Source of the DNA: a virus
IMG/VR virus record: IMGVR_UViG_3300017783_000137
Coordinates: 1 to 29,271 of that record
Length of the DNA stretch: 29,271 bases
Strand: one strand, 5' to 3'
The notes beneath the pieces are model-generated. The model was given only the letters and a program-made list of their open reading frames with translations, did not search any database and was not told the origin of the DNA. Of this stretch, positions 1-6,937 are shown piece after piece. Positions within the stretch are counted from its first letter, which is position 1, and every line of letters starts with the position of its first letter. Position numbers and translations under genes: made by a program.

Positions 1-335
1 AAATTCCAGAGTCCCCCAAGTTGGCACCACCGCTGGAAATTCCCCTGAGACTCAGGACCCCAAAGTAGAAGAAGAGAATGACCCATAGCATCAGCAGGCG
101 TCGAGACAGCTGCTGTGAGAAAGTTAGCACCCTCAAGATAGGAAGAAGCAAGACCGTGGGTGTACCAACTCGTGACAAAAGCTGTGCCAGTAAGCCAACC
201 GCCAATGGCCAAATAAGCAGTGGGAAGAAGTAGTAGTCCAGACCAGCCCACAAATACAAAGCGGTCGCGTTTAAGCCAGTCGTCCAGGACATCAAACCAC
301 CCCCTTTGTGGTGTCTTTAGTGTACTTGTCGTCAT
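1..335 (-). CDS. psbD: Photosystem II D2 protein, 5' part of gene
   Basis: D2 is one of the two reaction-centre core proteins of photosystem II in the thylakoid membrane; cyanophages carry copies to sustain photosynthesis during infection. The frame starts with ATG at 335 and reads [20 protein letters not shown], then [12 protein letters not shown] and the segment ending [20 protein letters not shown], all typical of D2. Only about 111 residues are present; the rest lies beyond the left edge. It follows the small membrane-protein gene at 398-616 with a 62-bp gap that shows no clear promoter. The start is preceded only by a weak AAGG ribosome site. Identification is certain; completeness cannot be judged here. 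Confidence 0.97.
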   Translation of the reverse strand, partial: MTTSTLKTPQRGWFDVLDDWLKRDRFVFVGWSGLLLLPTAYLAIGGWLTGTAFVTSWYTHGLASSYLEGANFLTAAVSTPADAMGHSLLLLWGPESQGNFQRWCQLGGLWN

Positions 336-397
336 TTTTGTTTACCTTTTTAAAATCTTTTAACCAGTAGAGTTGTGGCCAAGTGTCACGTATGATC

Positions 398-616
398 TCA
401 GCCAATTTCGAGGAAGAATTTTGATTGATCACTAGGAGAATTCTCGTAGATAGAACTGTCACCATATTCTTTGTGGTCTTTGTATCCAACCATACGACCT
501 TTCGTATTCTGGATTGCTCCCATCATGGCAATGATCAGGAAGATTGCTGGTGGTCCAATGATAAGGGCACCGCCAATCACATAGTAAGTCAGGATTTCGA
601 GTAGAGAGGGTTCCAT
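398..616 (-). CDS. Small membrane protein between petF and psbD
   Basis: This 72-aa protein is not recognised as a named photosystem subunit. Residues about 9-33 form one strongly hydrophobic helix (YYVIGGALIIGPPAIFLII), followed by a short polar tail with GRMVGYKDHKEYGD. Size and layout (one helix near the N-terminus, charged cytosolic tail) resemble the low-molecular-weight subunits of photosystem II, and the gene lies between petF and psbD, 7 bp after petF. Sequence similarity to PsbX, PsbK, PsbN or PsbJ could not be seen by eye, so a photosynthetic role is inference from context only. A conserved cyanophage gene of unknown function is the safest call. Confidence 0.75.
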   Translation of the reverse strand: MEPSLLEILTYYVIGGALIIGPPAIFLIIAMMGAIQNTKGRMVGYKDHKEYGDSSIYENSPSDQSKFFLEIG

Positions 617-623
617 TAGTAAA

Positions 624-914
624 TTAATAAAGTGATTCTTCTTGTTCAGTCAGGATTACACAGTCAGATGTAGGGTATGAGACACAGGTGAGCAGGAAAC
701 CTGCTTCGATTTGGTCATCATCCAAGAATGATTGATCACTTTGGTCAACAGTACCACTAACGATCTTGCCTGCACAAGAGGAGCAGGCACCAGCACGACA
801 GGAGTAATTAATATCAACTCCTGCTTCTTCAGCAGCATCAAGAATGTATTGGTCATCCTCACACTGAATGACCTGCTCGCCTTCGCTGGTTTGGAGAGTA
901 ATAGAATATGACAT
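624..914 (-). CDS. petF: Plant-type [2Fe-2S] ferredoxin
   Basis: This soluble electron carrier accepts electrons from photosystem I and passes them to ferredoxin-dependent enzymes such as bilin reductases and NADP reductase. The 96-aa protein begins [14 protein letters not shown] and has the cluster ligands C39, C44, C47 in CRAGACSSC and C77 in LLTCV, the normal plant-type spacing. A longer frame extends upstream to 992 but would overlap the psbA stop and the terminator, so the ATG at 914 is chosen; it also gives the usual family length. It lies just downstream of the psbA terminator, so it depends on read-through or an unseen promoter. Both identification and start are firm. Confidence 0.95.
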   Translation of the reverse strand: MSYSITLQTSEGEQVIQCEDDQYILDAAEEAGVDINYSCRAGACSSCAGKIVSGTVDQSDQSFLDDDQIEAGFLLTCVSYPTSDCVILTEQEESLY

Positions 915-932
915 GAAACTTAATAATTGTTT

Positions 933-960
933 AGAAAAGAAAAGGGACCGTGAGGTCCCT
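933..960 (-). terminator. Intrinsic terminator after psbA
   Basis: On the minus strand AGGGACC-TCAC-GGTCCCT forms a 7-bp stem with a 4-nt loop (943-960), followed by TTTCTTTTC. It starts 22 nt after the psbA stop codon. It should end most psbA transcripts before petF. Confidence 0.88.
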
Positions 961-981
961 CTTATTATACCACAAAGAGTA

Positions 982-2061
982 TCAACCGACAACAGGTGCG
1001 GTGAGTGCCACAGGAGTGGACTCAGCAGCTGCTAGGTCGAGTGGGAAGTTGTGAGCGTTGCGCTCATGCATCACTTCCATACCCAGACCTGCACGGTTGA
1101 GTACGTCTGCCCAGGTATTGAGCACACGACCCTGACCATCAAGGATGGACTGGTTGAAGTTGAAACCATTCAGGTTGAATGCCATGGTGCTTACGCCCAG
1201 TGCAGTAAACCAGATACCAACCACAGGCCATGCAGCAAGGAAGAAGTGAAGACTTCTGCTGTTGTTGAAGGATGCGTATTGGAAGATCAAACGACCGAAG
1301 TAACCATGGGCTGCGACGATGTTATAGGTCTCTTCTTCTTGACCGAACTTGTAACCATAGTTTTGTGACTCAGTTTCAGTCGTCTCACGGACGAGTGAAG
1401 AGGTGACAAGACTACCATGCATTGCTGAGAAGAGTGATCCACCGAAGACACCTGCGACTCCCAACATGTGGAAGGGGTGCATCAAGATGTTGTGCTCTGC
1501 TTGGAAGACAAGCATGTAGTTAAAGGTGCCACTGATACCCAGGGGCATTGCGTCAGAGAAAGATCCTTGACCGAATGGATAGACTAGGAAGACAGCAGAT
1601 GCTGCTGCGACTGGAGCTGAGTATGCGACACAGATCCATGGACGCATACCGAGACGGTATGACAATTCCCACTCACGTCCCATATATGCATAGATGCCGA
1701 TGAGGAAGTGAAAGACTACCAGTTGGAAAGGACCGCCGTTATACAACCACTCATCGAGTGATGCGGCTTCCCAGATGGGATAGAAGTGAAGACCAATTGC
1801 GTTTGAAGATGGGACAACTGCACCAGAGATGATGTTGTTGCCATACATGAGACTACCAGCGACGGGCTCACGGATGCCATCGATATCGACAGGAGGTGCT
1901 GCTACGAATGCAACAATGAAGCAGATAGTTGCTGCAAGCAGTGTTGGAATCATAAGCACACCAAACCAACCGACATACAGACGATTGTTAGTGGACGTTA
2001 CCCACTCGCAGAATGATTCCCACGAAGAGGTAGATTGTTGTTGCCTTGAAAGTGTTGACAT
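982..2061 (-). CDS. psbA: Photosystem II D1 protein
   Basis: D1 binds P680, the manganese cluster and QB; phage copies replace light-damaged host D1. The 359-aa frame keeps canonical numbering. Visible are H118, Y161 (YZ), D170, E189, H190, H198 (P680 ligand), H215, H272, S264 at the QB site, H332, E333, D342 and A344, the processing site, followed by a 15-residue C-terminal extension. Residue 130 is Glu (GREWELS), the form linked to high-light D1 in cyanobacteria. There is no intron or frameshift. The gene has its own promoter at 2208-2236, a leader of about 140 nt with a possible pseudoknot, and a terminator. Identification is certain. Confidence 0.99.
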   Translation of the reverse strand: MSTLSRQQQSTSSWESFCEWVTSTNNRLYVGWFGVLMIPTLLAATICFIVAFVAAPPVDIDGIREPVAGSLMYGNNIISGAVVPSSNAIGLHFYPIWEAASLDEWLYNGGPFQLVVFHFLIGIYAYMGREWELSYRLGMRPWICVAYSAPVAAASAVFLVYPFGQGSFSDAMPLGISGTFNYMLVFQAEHNILMHPFHMLGVAGVFGGSLFSAMHGSLVTSSLVRETTETESQNYGYKFGQEEETYNIVAAHGYFGRLIFQYASFNNSRSLHFFLAAWPVVGIWFTALGVSTMAFNLNGFNFNQSILDGQGRVLNTWADVLNRAGLGMEVMHERNAHNFPLDLAAAESTPVALTAPVVG

Positions 2062-2135
2062 TTGAAAAGGGTTAGTTAAGAGTGCAGGGAAACACTGGTA
2101 TGTTATTCCTATCTCACCCTCAGAGACAGGTATTA

Positions 2136-2180
2136 AAGACTGTTGTTTAACGACGCTGTTTAGTCTTGGTAAGGCGTCGT
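2136..2180 (-). promoter_or_regulatory. psbA 5' leader stem and pseudoknot
   Basis: In the untranslated leader, ACGACGC (2180-2174) pairs with GCGTCGT (2156-2150). Inside the 17-nt loop, AAGACT (2167-2162) is complementary to AGTCTT (2141-2136) downstream of the stem, which would make an H-type pseudoknot. PhotoRC-type RNA motifs have been reported upstream of psbA in cyanobacteria and cyanophages; position fits, but identity with that motif was not tested. It probably affects psbA mRNA stability or translation. Confidence 0.6.
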
Positions 2181-2185
2181 GGGTT

Positions 2186-2201
2186 AACGTTTCGTAACGT
2201 T
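2186..2201 (-). promoter_or_regulatory. Paired AACGTT sites at the psbA transcription start
   Basis: Two copies of the palindromic hexamer AACGTT (2186-2191 and 2196-2201) are separated by 4 nt. They lie just downstream of the psbA -10 box, over about +1 to +16. It may be an operator or a weak 5'-end hairpin; no binding protein is known from the sequence. Confidence 0.4.
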
Positions 2202-2207
2202 GGACAT

Positions 2208-2236
2208 ACTATATATGATTTTCAACACCTTGTCAA
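2208..2236 (-). promoter_or_regulatory. sigma70-type promoter of psbA
   Basis: TTGACA (2236-2231), a 17-bp spacer and TATAGT (2213-2208) form a near-perfect host-type promoter. The -35 box overlaps the stop codon of the halogenase gene. The expected start near 2201 gives a leader of about 140 nt. The same -35/-10 pair and spacing recur upstream of hli. Confidence 0.88.
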
Positions 2237-3702
2237 GCGTAATCGAAGGTGGACGATAAAAAATCTGTCATAGGGGGGCAGGTCTCTGCATACTGCAGGA
2301 CTCTGTTGTGCCTGTAGATCCATTCATTCACCTTTCTCTGGGTGACAAGCTCAGGAATCTTGTAATATTCGTTGAGTCTGGTATTGATATTGGTGTAACC
2401 AGACCCTGCCAGGATGTGTAGGACAGGCATCTCACCATGTGCTATGGGTTCATTGCCACATAGGATGTATTGCACCACTTCATGGGTGCCTTTGACATTA
2501 TATTCAACTTCATCTGATGCAGCACGCCAGAAGGGTGTGTCACGACGGCGACTGTAGTAATAGTGTGCCTCAACAAACTCACACCACCCATCCATGTGCT
2601 CAGATAGGTTGTAGTTGAATCGATCTCGTGCAAACTGACCAGGTAAGTTTCCTTCCTGCAGGATATCCATCAGTGCAAGGATGCCATGATGAGTATTGAA
2701 TAGTGATGTTGATTCAAGTGGCTCGATGAATCCAAACGAGAGTCCGATAGAAACACAGTTACCTGTCCATGCTCTCTCGTGTCTACCATTCTCAAACTTT
2801 ACTACCTTGACATTCTCGTATCCAAATTCTTTACGAGCATCTTCTTCACTCTGGAAACGTGATCCAAATACATACCCTCTACTGATAAAATCATAGGTAG
2901 GTATAGTCCACTGCCATCCAGCAGACATTGCTTTAGCATTGGTATAGGGCACCATCTCTTCACGACGGTTGACATAATCAGTTTTAACTACGAGAGCAGT
3001 GTCAGTTAAGATACTATCGTATGGTTTCCACTTGCTTAGCGACCCCGAGAGGACTGCCTGCTGCCCAGTACAGTCGATATAGAGATCTGCGTAAACCTTT
3101 TCTCCCCCGAGCGAGTAGTGTCCTCCACTAACCACGAGATGTTTGATGTTTTTTCCTTCGTTAACAACCGACTTAACTTTACTATCAACCACCGTAAGAT
3201 TACTGCAGTAGGTTTCTCTGAGAAACTCTGAGAATGCTGCTCCGTTGATGTGGAATGATCTGTCTTTCGCGAGGTCATAGGGATCCAATACTTCGTTATT
3301 AAGTGGCAACCTTCCTTGCTCTGCCACTGTAACAAAAGGCATGAATGTCTCGGAGAATTCTGGCAATCCTTCTGGATGATACTCCTTAGCAAGCATCCAC
3401 TCTTGAAACTTTACTGTTTGAGTGATGCTCTGCCCGTTAGGGTAGTGGAATACTTTACCTTCTTCTGCGAAACCATCAAAACGTGACGATGATTTGAATG
3501 TTGCTCGTGCTGCTGGTAGGAATACCTCATCAGGTATCCCCATAAACTTAAGATACTGATTGATATGCGGTGTAGTGCTTTCACCAACACCAATAGGATC
3601 ACCCCATTTAATAAGGGTTACATCCCAATCGGGGAATGTCTTACAAAATGCAGCAGCAGTCATCCAACCAGATGTACCGCCACCGACGATCACTATACGC
3701 AT
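2233..3702 (-). CDS. Flavin-dependent tryptophan halogenase family protein
   Basis: Members use FADH2, O2 and halide to make hypohalous acid, which chlorinates or brominates tryptophan or related aromatics. The 489-aa protein has the FAD-binding GGGTSG at residues 7-12, a Lys at about 70 in FKSSSRF that aligns with the catalytic Lys of PrnA, the family signature WQWTIP at 263-268, and FIEPLESTS around 325-333, whose Glu330 matches the second catalytic residue. It therefore looks active and complete. It starts 5 bp after the 44-aa gene and ends within the psbA promoter. Such genes are frequent in cyanomyoviruses, but the phage substrate is unknown and non-tryptophan targets are possible. Confidence 0.93.
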   Translation of the reverse strand: MRIVIVGGGTSGWMTAAAFCKTFPDWDVTLIKWGDPIGVGESTTPHINQYLKFMGIPDEVFLPAARATFKSSSRFDGFAEEGKVFHYPNGQSITQTVKFQEWMLAKEYHPEGLPEFSETFMPFVTVAEQGRLPLNNEVLDPYDLAKDRSFHINGAAFSEFLRETYCSNLTVVDSKVKSVVNEGKNIKHLVVSGGHYSLGGEKVYADLYIDCTGQQAVLSGSLSKWKPYDSILTDTALVVKTDYVNRREEMVPYTNAKAMSAGWQWTIPTYDFISRGYVFGSRFQSEEDARKEFGYENVKVVKFENGRHERAWTGNCVSIGLSFGFIEPLESTSLFNTHHGILALMDILQEGNLPGQFARDRFNYNLSEHMDGWCEFVEAHYYYSRRRDTPFWRAASDEVEYNVKGTHEVVQYILCGNEPIAHGEMPVLHILAGSGYTNINTRLNEYYKIPELVTQRKVNEWIYRHNRVLQYAETCPPMTDFLSSTFDYA

Positions 3703-3707
3703 AACAA

Positions 3708-3842
3708 TTACTTTTCTTTCTTGATGGTTTTCTTTATCAGTTTAGCATACATAACTTCCTCTGGTGTGTACCAGTCAGGATGCTTCTTTGCTTGTTTGAT
3801 TATTTGTTTGATTGCTTTCTTTGTTGAGAGCGGTTTCTTCAT
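3708..3842 (-). CDS. Small basic protein, 44 aa
   Basis: The frame reads MKKPLSTKKAIKQIIKQAKK, then HPDWYTPEEVMYAKLIKKTI and ends KKEK. It is very lysine-rich and predicted helical, with a central WYTPEEV turn. No function is recognised; nucleic-acid or membrane binding would suit the charge, but this is a guess. Its first 68 bp overlap the 3' end of the 106-aa gene in another frame, and it ends 5 bp before the halogenase start, suggesting translational coupling. The balanced length and gap-filling position support it as a real gene. Confidence 0.72.
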   Translation of the reverse strand: MKKPLSTKKAIKQIIKQAKKHPDWYTPEEVMYAKLIKKTIKKEK

Positions 3843-4095
3843 TCAGGTCAGTCCACTTGGTATACTCTTTGAAGAGTTTGCCACTGAGGTGACCGAATAG
3901 ATCCCCACCTGTCTGATCAAATAATTCTTGTAATTTATCCTTATCCTTTGGCAAATCCATCAGGCCATTGGAGACATAATAGTGACAAAACTCGTATGTA
4001 TTCCTATTTATCTCAATACGCTCTTTGATGAAACAAGTTAACGCAAGTTGCCTCTCAAGCATCTTACCATCGTCATAGCGCCAGTCATCAATCAT
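3775..4095 (-). CDS. Hypothetical protein, 106 aa
   Basis: No family is recognised. The protein is acidic to neutral, mostly helical, with MIDDWRYDDGKMLERQLALT at the N-terminus and a Cys/His/Tyr-rich segment (EFCHYYVSNG) in the middle. The C-terminal 23 residues are low-complexity Asn/Ser/Glu/Lys and lie in the region that also encodes the start of the 44-aa gene, so the tail may be unimportant. The start overlaps the stop of the 52-aa gene by 8 nt. An uncharacterised phage accessory protein is the only supportable call. Confidence 0.75.
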   Translation of the reverse strand: MIDDWRYDDGKMLERQLALTCFIKERIEINRNTYEFCHYYVSNGLMDLPKDKDKLQELFDQTGGDLFGHLSGKLFKEYTKWTDLNEETALNKESNQTNNQTSKEAS

Positions 4096-4246
4096 GTAAT
4101 ACTTTCCTAAATTGTTTGTCTGTTTTAAATGCTTCAGACCCCAACCCTATGACATAGAGGAGGAAGTCTGCCTTGGCAGGTGATAGGTTGGTGTAATGCT
4201 TTAGTCTAACCCAATCACCTTGACAATAAAACTCTAAAGAATACAT
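4088..4246 (-). CDS. Hypothetical protein, 52 aa
   Basis: This short frame reads MYSLEFYCQGDWVRLKHYTN, then LSPAKADFLLYVIGLGSEAF and ends KTDKQFRKVLHD. It fills the space between the lysozyme-like gene (stop at 4250, 3 bp away) and the 106-aa gene, which it overlaps by 8 nt; this spacing is typical of the window. No motif is recognised. A CTAAATAA stretch resembling the late motif lies in the end of the upstream gene (about 4269-4276). Confidence 0.7.
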   Translation of the reverse strand: MYSLEFYCQGDWVRLKHYTNLSPAKADFLLYVIGLGSEAFKTDKQFRKVLHD

Positions 4247-4249
4247 GAC

Positions 4250-4810
4250 TCATGAAGTCAACTGTAGTTTATTTAGATAGTCCCAGGCATATACTTCCCT
4301 GTTACCTTTGATACCCCATCCCAACCAACGATATGCTGGTCGCATATAGTCTGCGATTGCAAGACCAGATCCTTGGAAGTATGGTAGTTGGCGGACAAAG
4401 ACATCTTCATTCACCATGTAGTGAAGTTGGCAGTCAAATTCACTTGGGTCACAGGCAAACTTTTGTGCAAATTTACCTAGGTTGACATAACGATTGACGC
4501 TAGTCCATTGGATGATTCCATACCCACCAGTAAGACAATCCTCATAACTCACACGAGCACCACCTTCACAGATGTTAGCAATGAATTTAGATTCTTGTTT
4601 GATGTTGCCAAGGATGGTTGCAATAGCATTCTTGTCTACAATATTTTTATCTTGTAGTACTGCTACTGCTTTCTGCTCTTCAGGAGAGCATCCGACACAT
4701 TCATAGTATGGATCTTTAGGTTGCTCGATGATGCCAACTGCTGAGGCGGGAGGTTGTTGGGCACATGCTATGAGCAAAGGCGTTAGCATTACTGCTATAA
4801 GATTTTTCAT
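4250..4810 (-). CDS. Lipoprotein with phage tail lysozyme-like domain
   Basis: This is a probable peptidoglycan hydrolase. It begins MKNLIAVMLTPLLIAC, a lipoprotein signal with lipobox Cys16, then a Cys-containing linker, then a domain with NIKQES (Glu73 the likely catalytic acid), GGYGIIQW around residues 95-102 and an aromatic-rich C-terminus (RWLGWGIKGNREVYAW). This matches the layout of phage tail lysozyme domains. A lipid anchor is odd for a tail enzyme; it suggests a membrane-attached lysis or superinfection role. An upstream ATG at 4822 sits in the U-tract of the hli terminator, so the ATG at 4810 is preferred. Family call good, role uncertain. Confidence 0.8.
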   Translation of the reverse strand: MKNLIAVMLTPLLIACAQQPPASAVGIIEQPKDPYYECVGCSPEEQKAVAVLQDKNIVDKNAIATILGNIKQESKFIANICEGGARVSYEDCLTGGYGIIQWTSVNRYVNLGKFAQKFACDPSEFDCQLHYMVNEDVFVRQLPYFQGSGLAIADYMRPAYRWLGWGIKGNREVYAWDYLNKLQLTS

Positions 4811-4823
4811 AGTAAGTCTCATT

Positions 4824-4848
4824 AAAATGGGGTAGCAGTGCCACCCCA
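4824..4848 (-). terminator. Intrinsic terminator after hli
   Basis: On the minus strand TGGGGT-GGC-ACT-GCT-ACCCCA (4848-4828) forms a stem with one internal mismatch, followed by TTTT. It lies 32 nt after the hli stop and just before the lysozyme-like gene. Confidence 0.82.
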
Positions 4849-4880
4849 GTAATCATATCATATTTAGACGGTCAGGTCAA

Positions 4881-5099
4881 TCACCAAACTCCGAAGAAGA
4901 GGTTACCTGTGATTGCATAGGAAAGGAAAGCACTCATGAGTCCCAGCATAGCGAGACGACCATTGAGTTTTTCTGCCTTTTCGTTGTGGGTTTCGTATGT
5001 TTCAGTTTGCATTGCTTTGGTTACCTTAGGATCGATGTACATGGTTGGCTCGTTAGCAAACATGTTTGTTTGTCCGAGCTCGTTGGTTGTAACAGTCAT
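4881..5099 (-). CDS. hli: High-light-inducible protein
   Basis: Hli proteins are single-helix relatives of the chlorophyll a/b-binding proteins; they bind pigment and protect photosystem II assembly from excess light. The 72-aa protein ends with EKLNGRLAMLGLMSAFLSYA and then ITGNLFFGVW, where ExxNGRxAMxG carries the chlorophyll-ligating Glu and Asn. The N-terminal 35 residues are polar and variable, as in phage versions. It forms its own unit with a consensus promoter (5127-5155) and terminator (4824-4848). Identification is certain. Confidence 0.95.
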   Translation of the reverse strand: MTVTTNELGQTNMFANEPTMYIDPKVTKAMQTETYETHNEKAEKLNGRLAMLGLMSAFLSYAITGNLFFGVW

Positions 5100-5126
5100 T
5101 TGTGTTAAGACATGTAACTTCTTGTA

Positions 5127-5155
5127 ACTATATATAAAGTTTTAACTTTTGTCAA
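5127..5155 (-). promoter_or_regulatory. sigma70-type promoter of hli
   Basis: TTGACA (5155-5150), a 17-bp spacer and TATAGT (5132-5127) match the psbA promoter in both boxes and spacing. The expected start near 5120 gives a leader of about 20 nt containing the direct repeat GTTAC-AAGAA-GTTAC near its start. Confidence 0.88.
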
Positions 5156-5159
5156 CCCC

Positions 5160-5447
5160 TCAACTGAATGAGATTACGTCCTGACCACCTTGGACAATGC
5201 CAGGATCAACTGGTTGAGCAGCGTTGTTGTAGAAGTCTGTATACTCATTGCTATAATCAAATGAGATAGCATCGTAGTCAAGACTAGGAGGAGGAGTGTC
5301 CTCAGCACATGATTCGAGGATGCAGGCAACACCATTATAGTGCCTCCACAACTCACTCAAGTGACTCTTATTGAAGTTGACATCATCAATAGCACAATGC
5401 AGTGCCACTTTCAATGCTTCGGTTGCTCTTTGTAATTCTGCTTTCAT
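5160..5447 (-). CDS. Hypothetical protein, 95 aa
   Basis: No family is recognised. The N-terminal half is helical (MKAELQRATEALKVALHCAI) with a short His/Trp-rich stretch (SELWRHYNG). The C-terminal half is acidic, tyrosine-rich and probably disordered, with DYDAISFDYSNEYTDFYNN. AAAGGA precedes the ATG by a good distance. The start overlaps the stop of the upstream gene by ATGA and the stop lies just before the hli promoter. It is the last gene of a run of small unknown genes. Confidence 0.8.
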   Translation of the reverse strand: MKAELQRATEALKVALHCAIDDVNFNKSHLSELWRHYNGVACILESCAEDTPPPSLDYDAISFDYSNEYTDFYNNAAQPVDPGIVQGGQDVISFS

Positions 5448-5734
5448 AATTTTCCTTTGTAAGATTTTACACTATCCCTAAGATAACAGGGCACACCATC
5501 TGGATCCAACCACTTGGTATACTCAAAGTCTTCAATAGCAAGAAGCATCTGATCTCCATTGTCAAACAAGTAAATGTCAGAATACTTTTTGGTATACTCG
5601 TTTGCTTTTTGCAAACGAAAATCTGGTTTACCATTCAGTTGAATGTGACCTCTCTGCACATAACGATAGGGAAACCTCTCGTTAATTACAATAGTCTTAG
5701 TGGTAGCAACTGACTTAGGATCTAGATCATTCAT
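5444..5734 (-). CDS. Hypothetical protein, 96 aa
   Basis: No family is recognised. The sequence looks like a compact beta-rich domain: FPYRYVQRGHIQLNGKPDFR, then YSDIYLFDNGDQMLLAIEDF and a final CYLRDSVKSYKGKL. It overlaps the next gene by ATGA, which implies coupled translation, and follows the 47-aa gene by 6 bp. A conserved small phage accessory protein is likely; function unknown. Confidence 0.8.
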   Translation of the reverse strand: MNDLDPKSVATTKTIVINERFPYRYVQRGHIQLNGKPDFRLQKANEYTKKYSDIYLFDNGDQMLLAIEDFEYTKWLDPDGVPCYLRDSVKSYKGKL

Positions 5735-5740
5735 AGTTTG

Positions 5741-5884
5741 TTAGTTGAATTTGGCAGTTACACCCATGATACGGGCGTTTGGATACTGTGCAAGGGCTAC
5801 CTGCTTAGCATCTTCATAGTTTGCAGCATAGCATTCAACAGAGAATACTTTACCTGCAACATAACACTTCACTTCACACTTCAT
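5741..5884 (-). CDS. Hypothetical protein, 47 aa
   Basis: The frame reads MKCEVKCYVAGKVFSVECYA, then ANYEDAKQVALAQYPNARIM and ends GVTAKFN. The pattern beta-beta-helix-beta, with AANYEDAKQVALAQYPNA as the helix, suggests a tiny folded domain of the type seen in many marine phages. It overlaps the upstream gene by 11 nt and lies 6 bp from the next gene. Function unknown, but the regular fold pattern and spacing support a real gene. Confidence 0.78.
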   Translation of the reverse strand: MKCEVKCYVAGKVFSVECYAANYEDAKQVALAQYPNARIMGVTAKFN

Positions 5885-6128
5885 TAGTCTGCTCCTCTAC
5901 CACAGGAGCGACAGAAGGGACCCATGGATCACGAGTCTTATTCTTGAAGACAATGAAGGCGTCCTTGTTATACTTGCGGTGCCCCCTAGGTGAGGACCAC
6001 TTCTCATTGTAACCTTCAGGTTGATCAATGCCAGAGACCTGAGTCCCACCGATCTCCAACTTAATGTCATCGGATGGGTCCCAACCTAGGGTCTCAAAGG
6101 CGTGAATCAGAGATTCATACAGATTCAT
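5874..6128 (-). CDS. Hypothetical protein, 84 aa
   Basis: No family is recognised. It begins with a helix (MNLYESLIHAFETLGWDPSD), continues with a Gly-rich beta segment and a WSSPRGHRKYNKDAFIVF motif, and ends in an acidic tail. The start overlaps the stop of the 55-aa gene by ATGA and the end overlaps the 47-aa gene by 11 nt. The gene sits in an operon-like chain of small unknown genes between the first 2OG oxygenase and hli. Confidence 0.77.
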   Translation of the reverse strand: MNLYESLIHAFETLGWDPSDDIKLEIGGTQVSGIDQPEGYNEKWSSPRGHRKYNKDAFIVFKNKTRDPWVPSVAPVVEEQTNEV

Positions 6129-6292
6129 GGGCGTCTAAGCGTCTTCAGATATTCTAGCATAGATTCTCGGATCCACAACAATTCGTTGAAGCATCCTTGA
6201 TTGTGGGCACACCCCCTCAGTTTACTGTCAGGTTTGTGGACACTCTCAATGAAGAGATCCAATCCTCTATTCCAACGCTCGTTTTGATCCAT
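6125..6292 (-). CDS. Hypothetical protein, 55 aa
   Basis: The frame reads MDQNERWNRGLDLFIESVHK, then PDSKLRGCAHNQGCFNELLW and ends IRESMLEYLKTLRRP. Two Cys and one His (GCAHNQGC) form a compact possible metal or disulfide site, flanked by helices. The stop overlaps the next start by ATGA. A late-type CTAAATAC element lies 17 nt upstream. Function unknown. Confidence 0.72.
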   Translation of the reverse strand: MDQNERWNRGLDLFIESVHKPDSKLRGCAHNQGCFNELLWIRESMLEYLKTLRRP

Positions 6293-6309
6293 GTCTTTAA
6301 AGTCTTTCA

Positions 6310-6317
6310 GTATTTAG
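6310..6317 (-). promoter_or_regulatory. Candidate late promoter CTAAATAC
   Basis: CTAAATAC on the minus strand resembles the cyanophage form of the T4 late box (TATAAATA). It lies 17 nt before the ATG at 6292 and overlaps the stop region of the oxygenase gene. Short motif, so chance occurrence is possible. Confidence 0.45.
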
Positions 6318-6937
6318 ATGTAACTAAACCACCCTGTAATGATTGCCTTCTCTTTAGTATGAGAGACTCTTCCACGGTGGTGATGGGTCCAGTCTGCTGG
6401 CCAGATGACAGTATAACCTTTCTGAGCAGGGACATATTTATCTTGATGATACCATTCAGTGCCGCCATCAGGCACATCATTAAGGTATGTCATGAATACT
6501 AGGTGACGGTAAACGGATCCAGGCAGGGCATTAGACCTTTCGGTATGCCACAACTTGAATCCGCCACCTTTAGGATACCACTGCATAGACAGTGGCTCTT
6601 TTACTTGAAACCTAGAGGTCTCCGCCATCGGAAACCGTTTCAAGTATTGATTGAGGACATCTTGCAAAGCATCCAAGTAATTTCTTACAGGAGCACATGA
6701 TAATTCAGTAGGGACATGTAGATCGGTAGAGTCTTTGTAGTCTTTATCGACCGTCACATCACCTTGACGCAACACCATCCCATCATGGAAGTTAAGAATA
6801 TCTTGACTATGCCAGAACTCATGAAGACCATCTACAACGGATTCATTAATAAAGTTACCCCAGATAAAGTCATTACACTCATCAGTGAGAGGGGTACAGA
6901 TGTTGCCTTTGTATATCGTGAGTTCTGTATCAAGCAT
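6314..6937 (-). CDS. 2OG-Fe(II) oxygenase family protein
   Basis: This is a putative 2-oxoglutarate and Fe(II)-dependent dioxygenase. With the ATG at 6937 it has 207 residues. The iron triad is visible as H131-T-E133 in LWHTERS and H187 in WTHHHRG, and a basic residue for 2-oxoglutarate follows (SHTKEKAIITGW). The first metal pair is HxE rather than HxD, which some members use. A longer frame with GTG at 6997 also exists; neither start has a strong ribosome site, and the ATG gives a cleaner domain start. Substrate unknown: proteins, nucleobases or small molecules are all possible. It is the last of three putative oxygenase genes in this region. Confidence 0.85.
   Translation of the reverse strand: MLDTELTIYKGNICTPLTDECNDFIWGNFINESVVDGLHEFWHSQDILNFHDGMVLRQGDVTVDKDYKDSTDLHVPTELSCAPVRNYLDALQDVLNQYLKRFPMAETSRFQVKEPLSMQWYPKGGGFKLWHTERSNALPGSVYRHLVFMTYLNDVPDGGTEWYHQDKYVPAQKGYTVIWPADWTHHHRGRVSHTKEKAIITGWFSYI

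Noticed and set aside
1051-1368. Plus-strand open frame of 105 codons inside psbA
   Set aside because: It is antisense to highly conserved psbA codons and has no ribosome site or family resemblance; it is a shadow of the D1 gene.
982-2061. Search for a psbA intron or homing endonuclease
   Set aside because: The 359-codon frame is continuous with canonical numbering throughout, so no intron is present.
4861-4868. CTAAATAT late-like box after hli
   Set aside because: It lies upstream of the hli terminator hairpin, so transcripts from it would be ended before the lysozyme-like gene.
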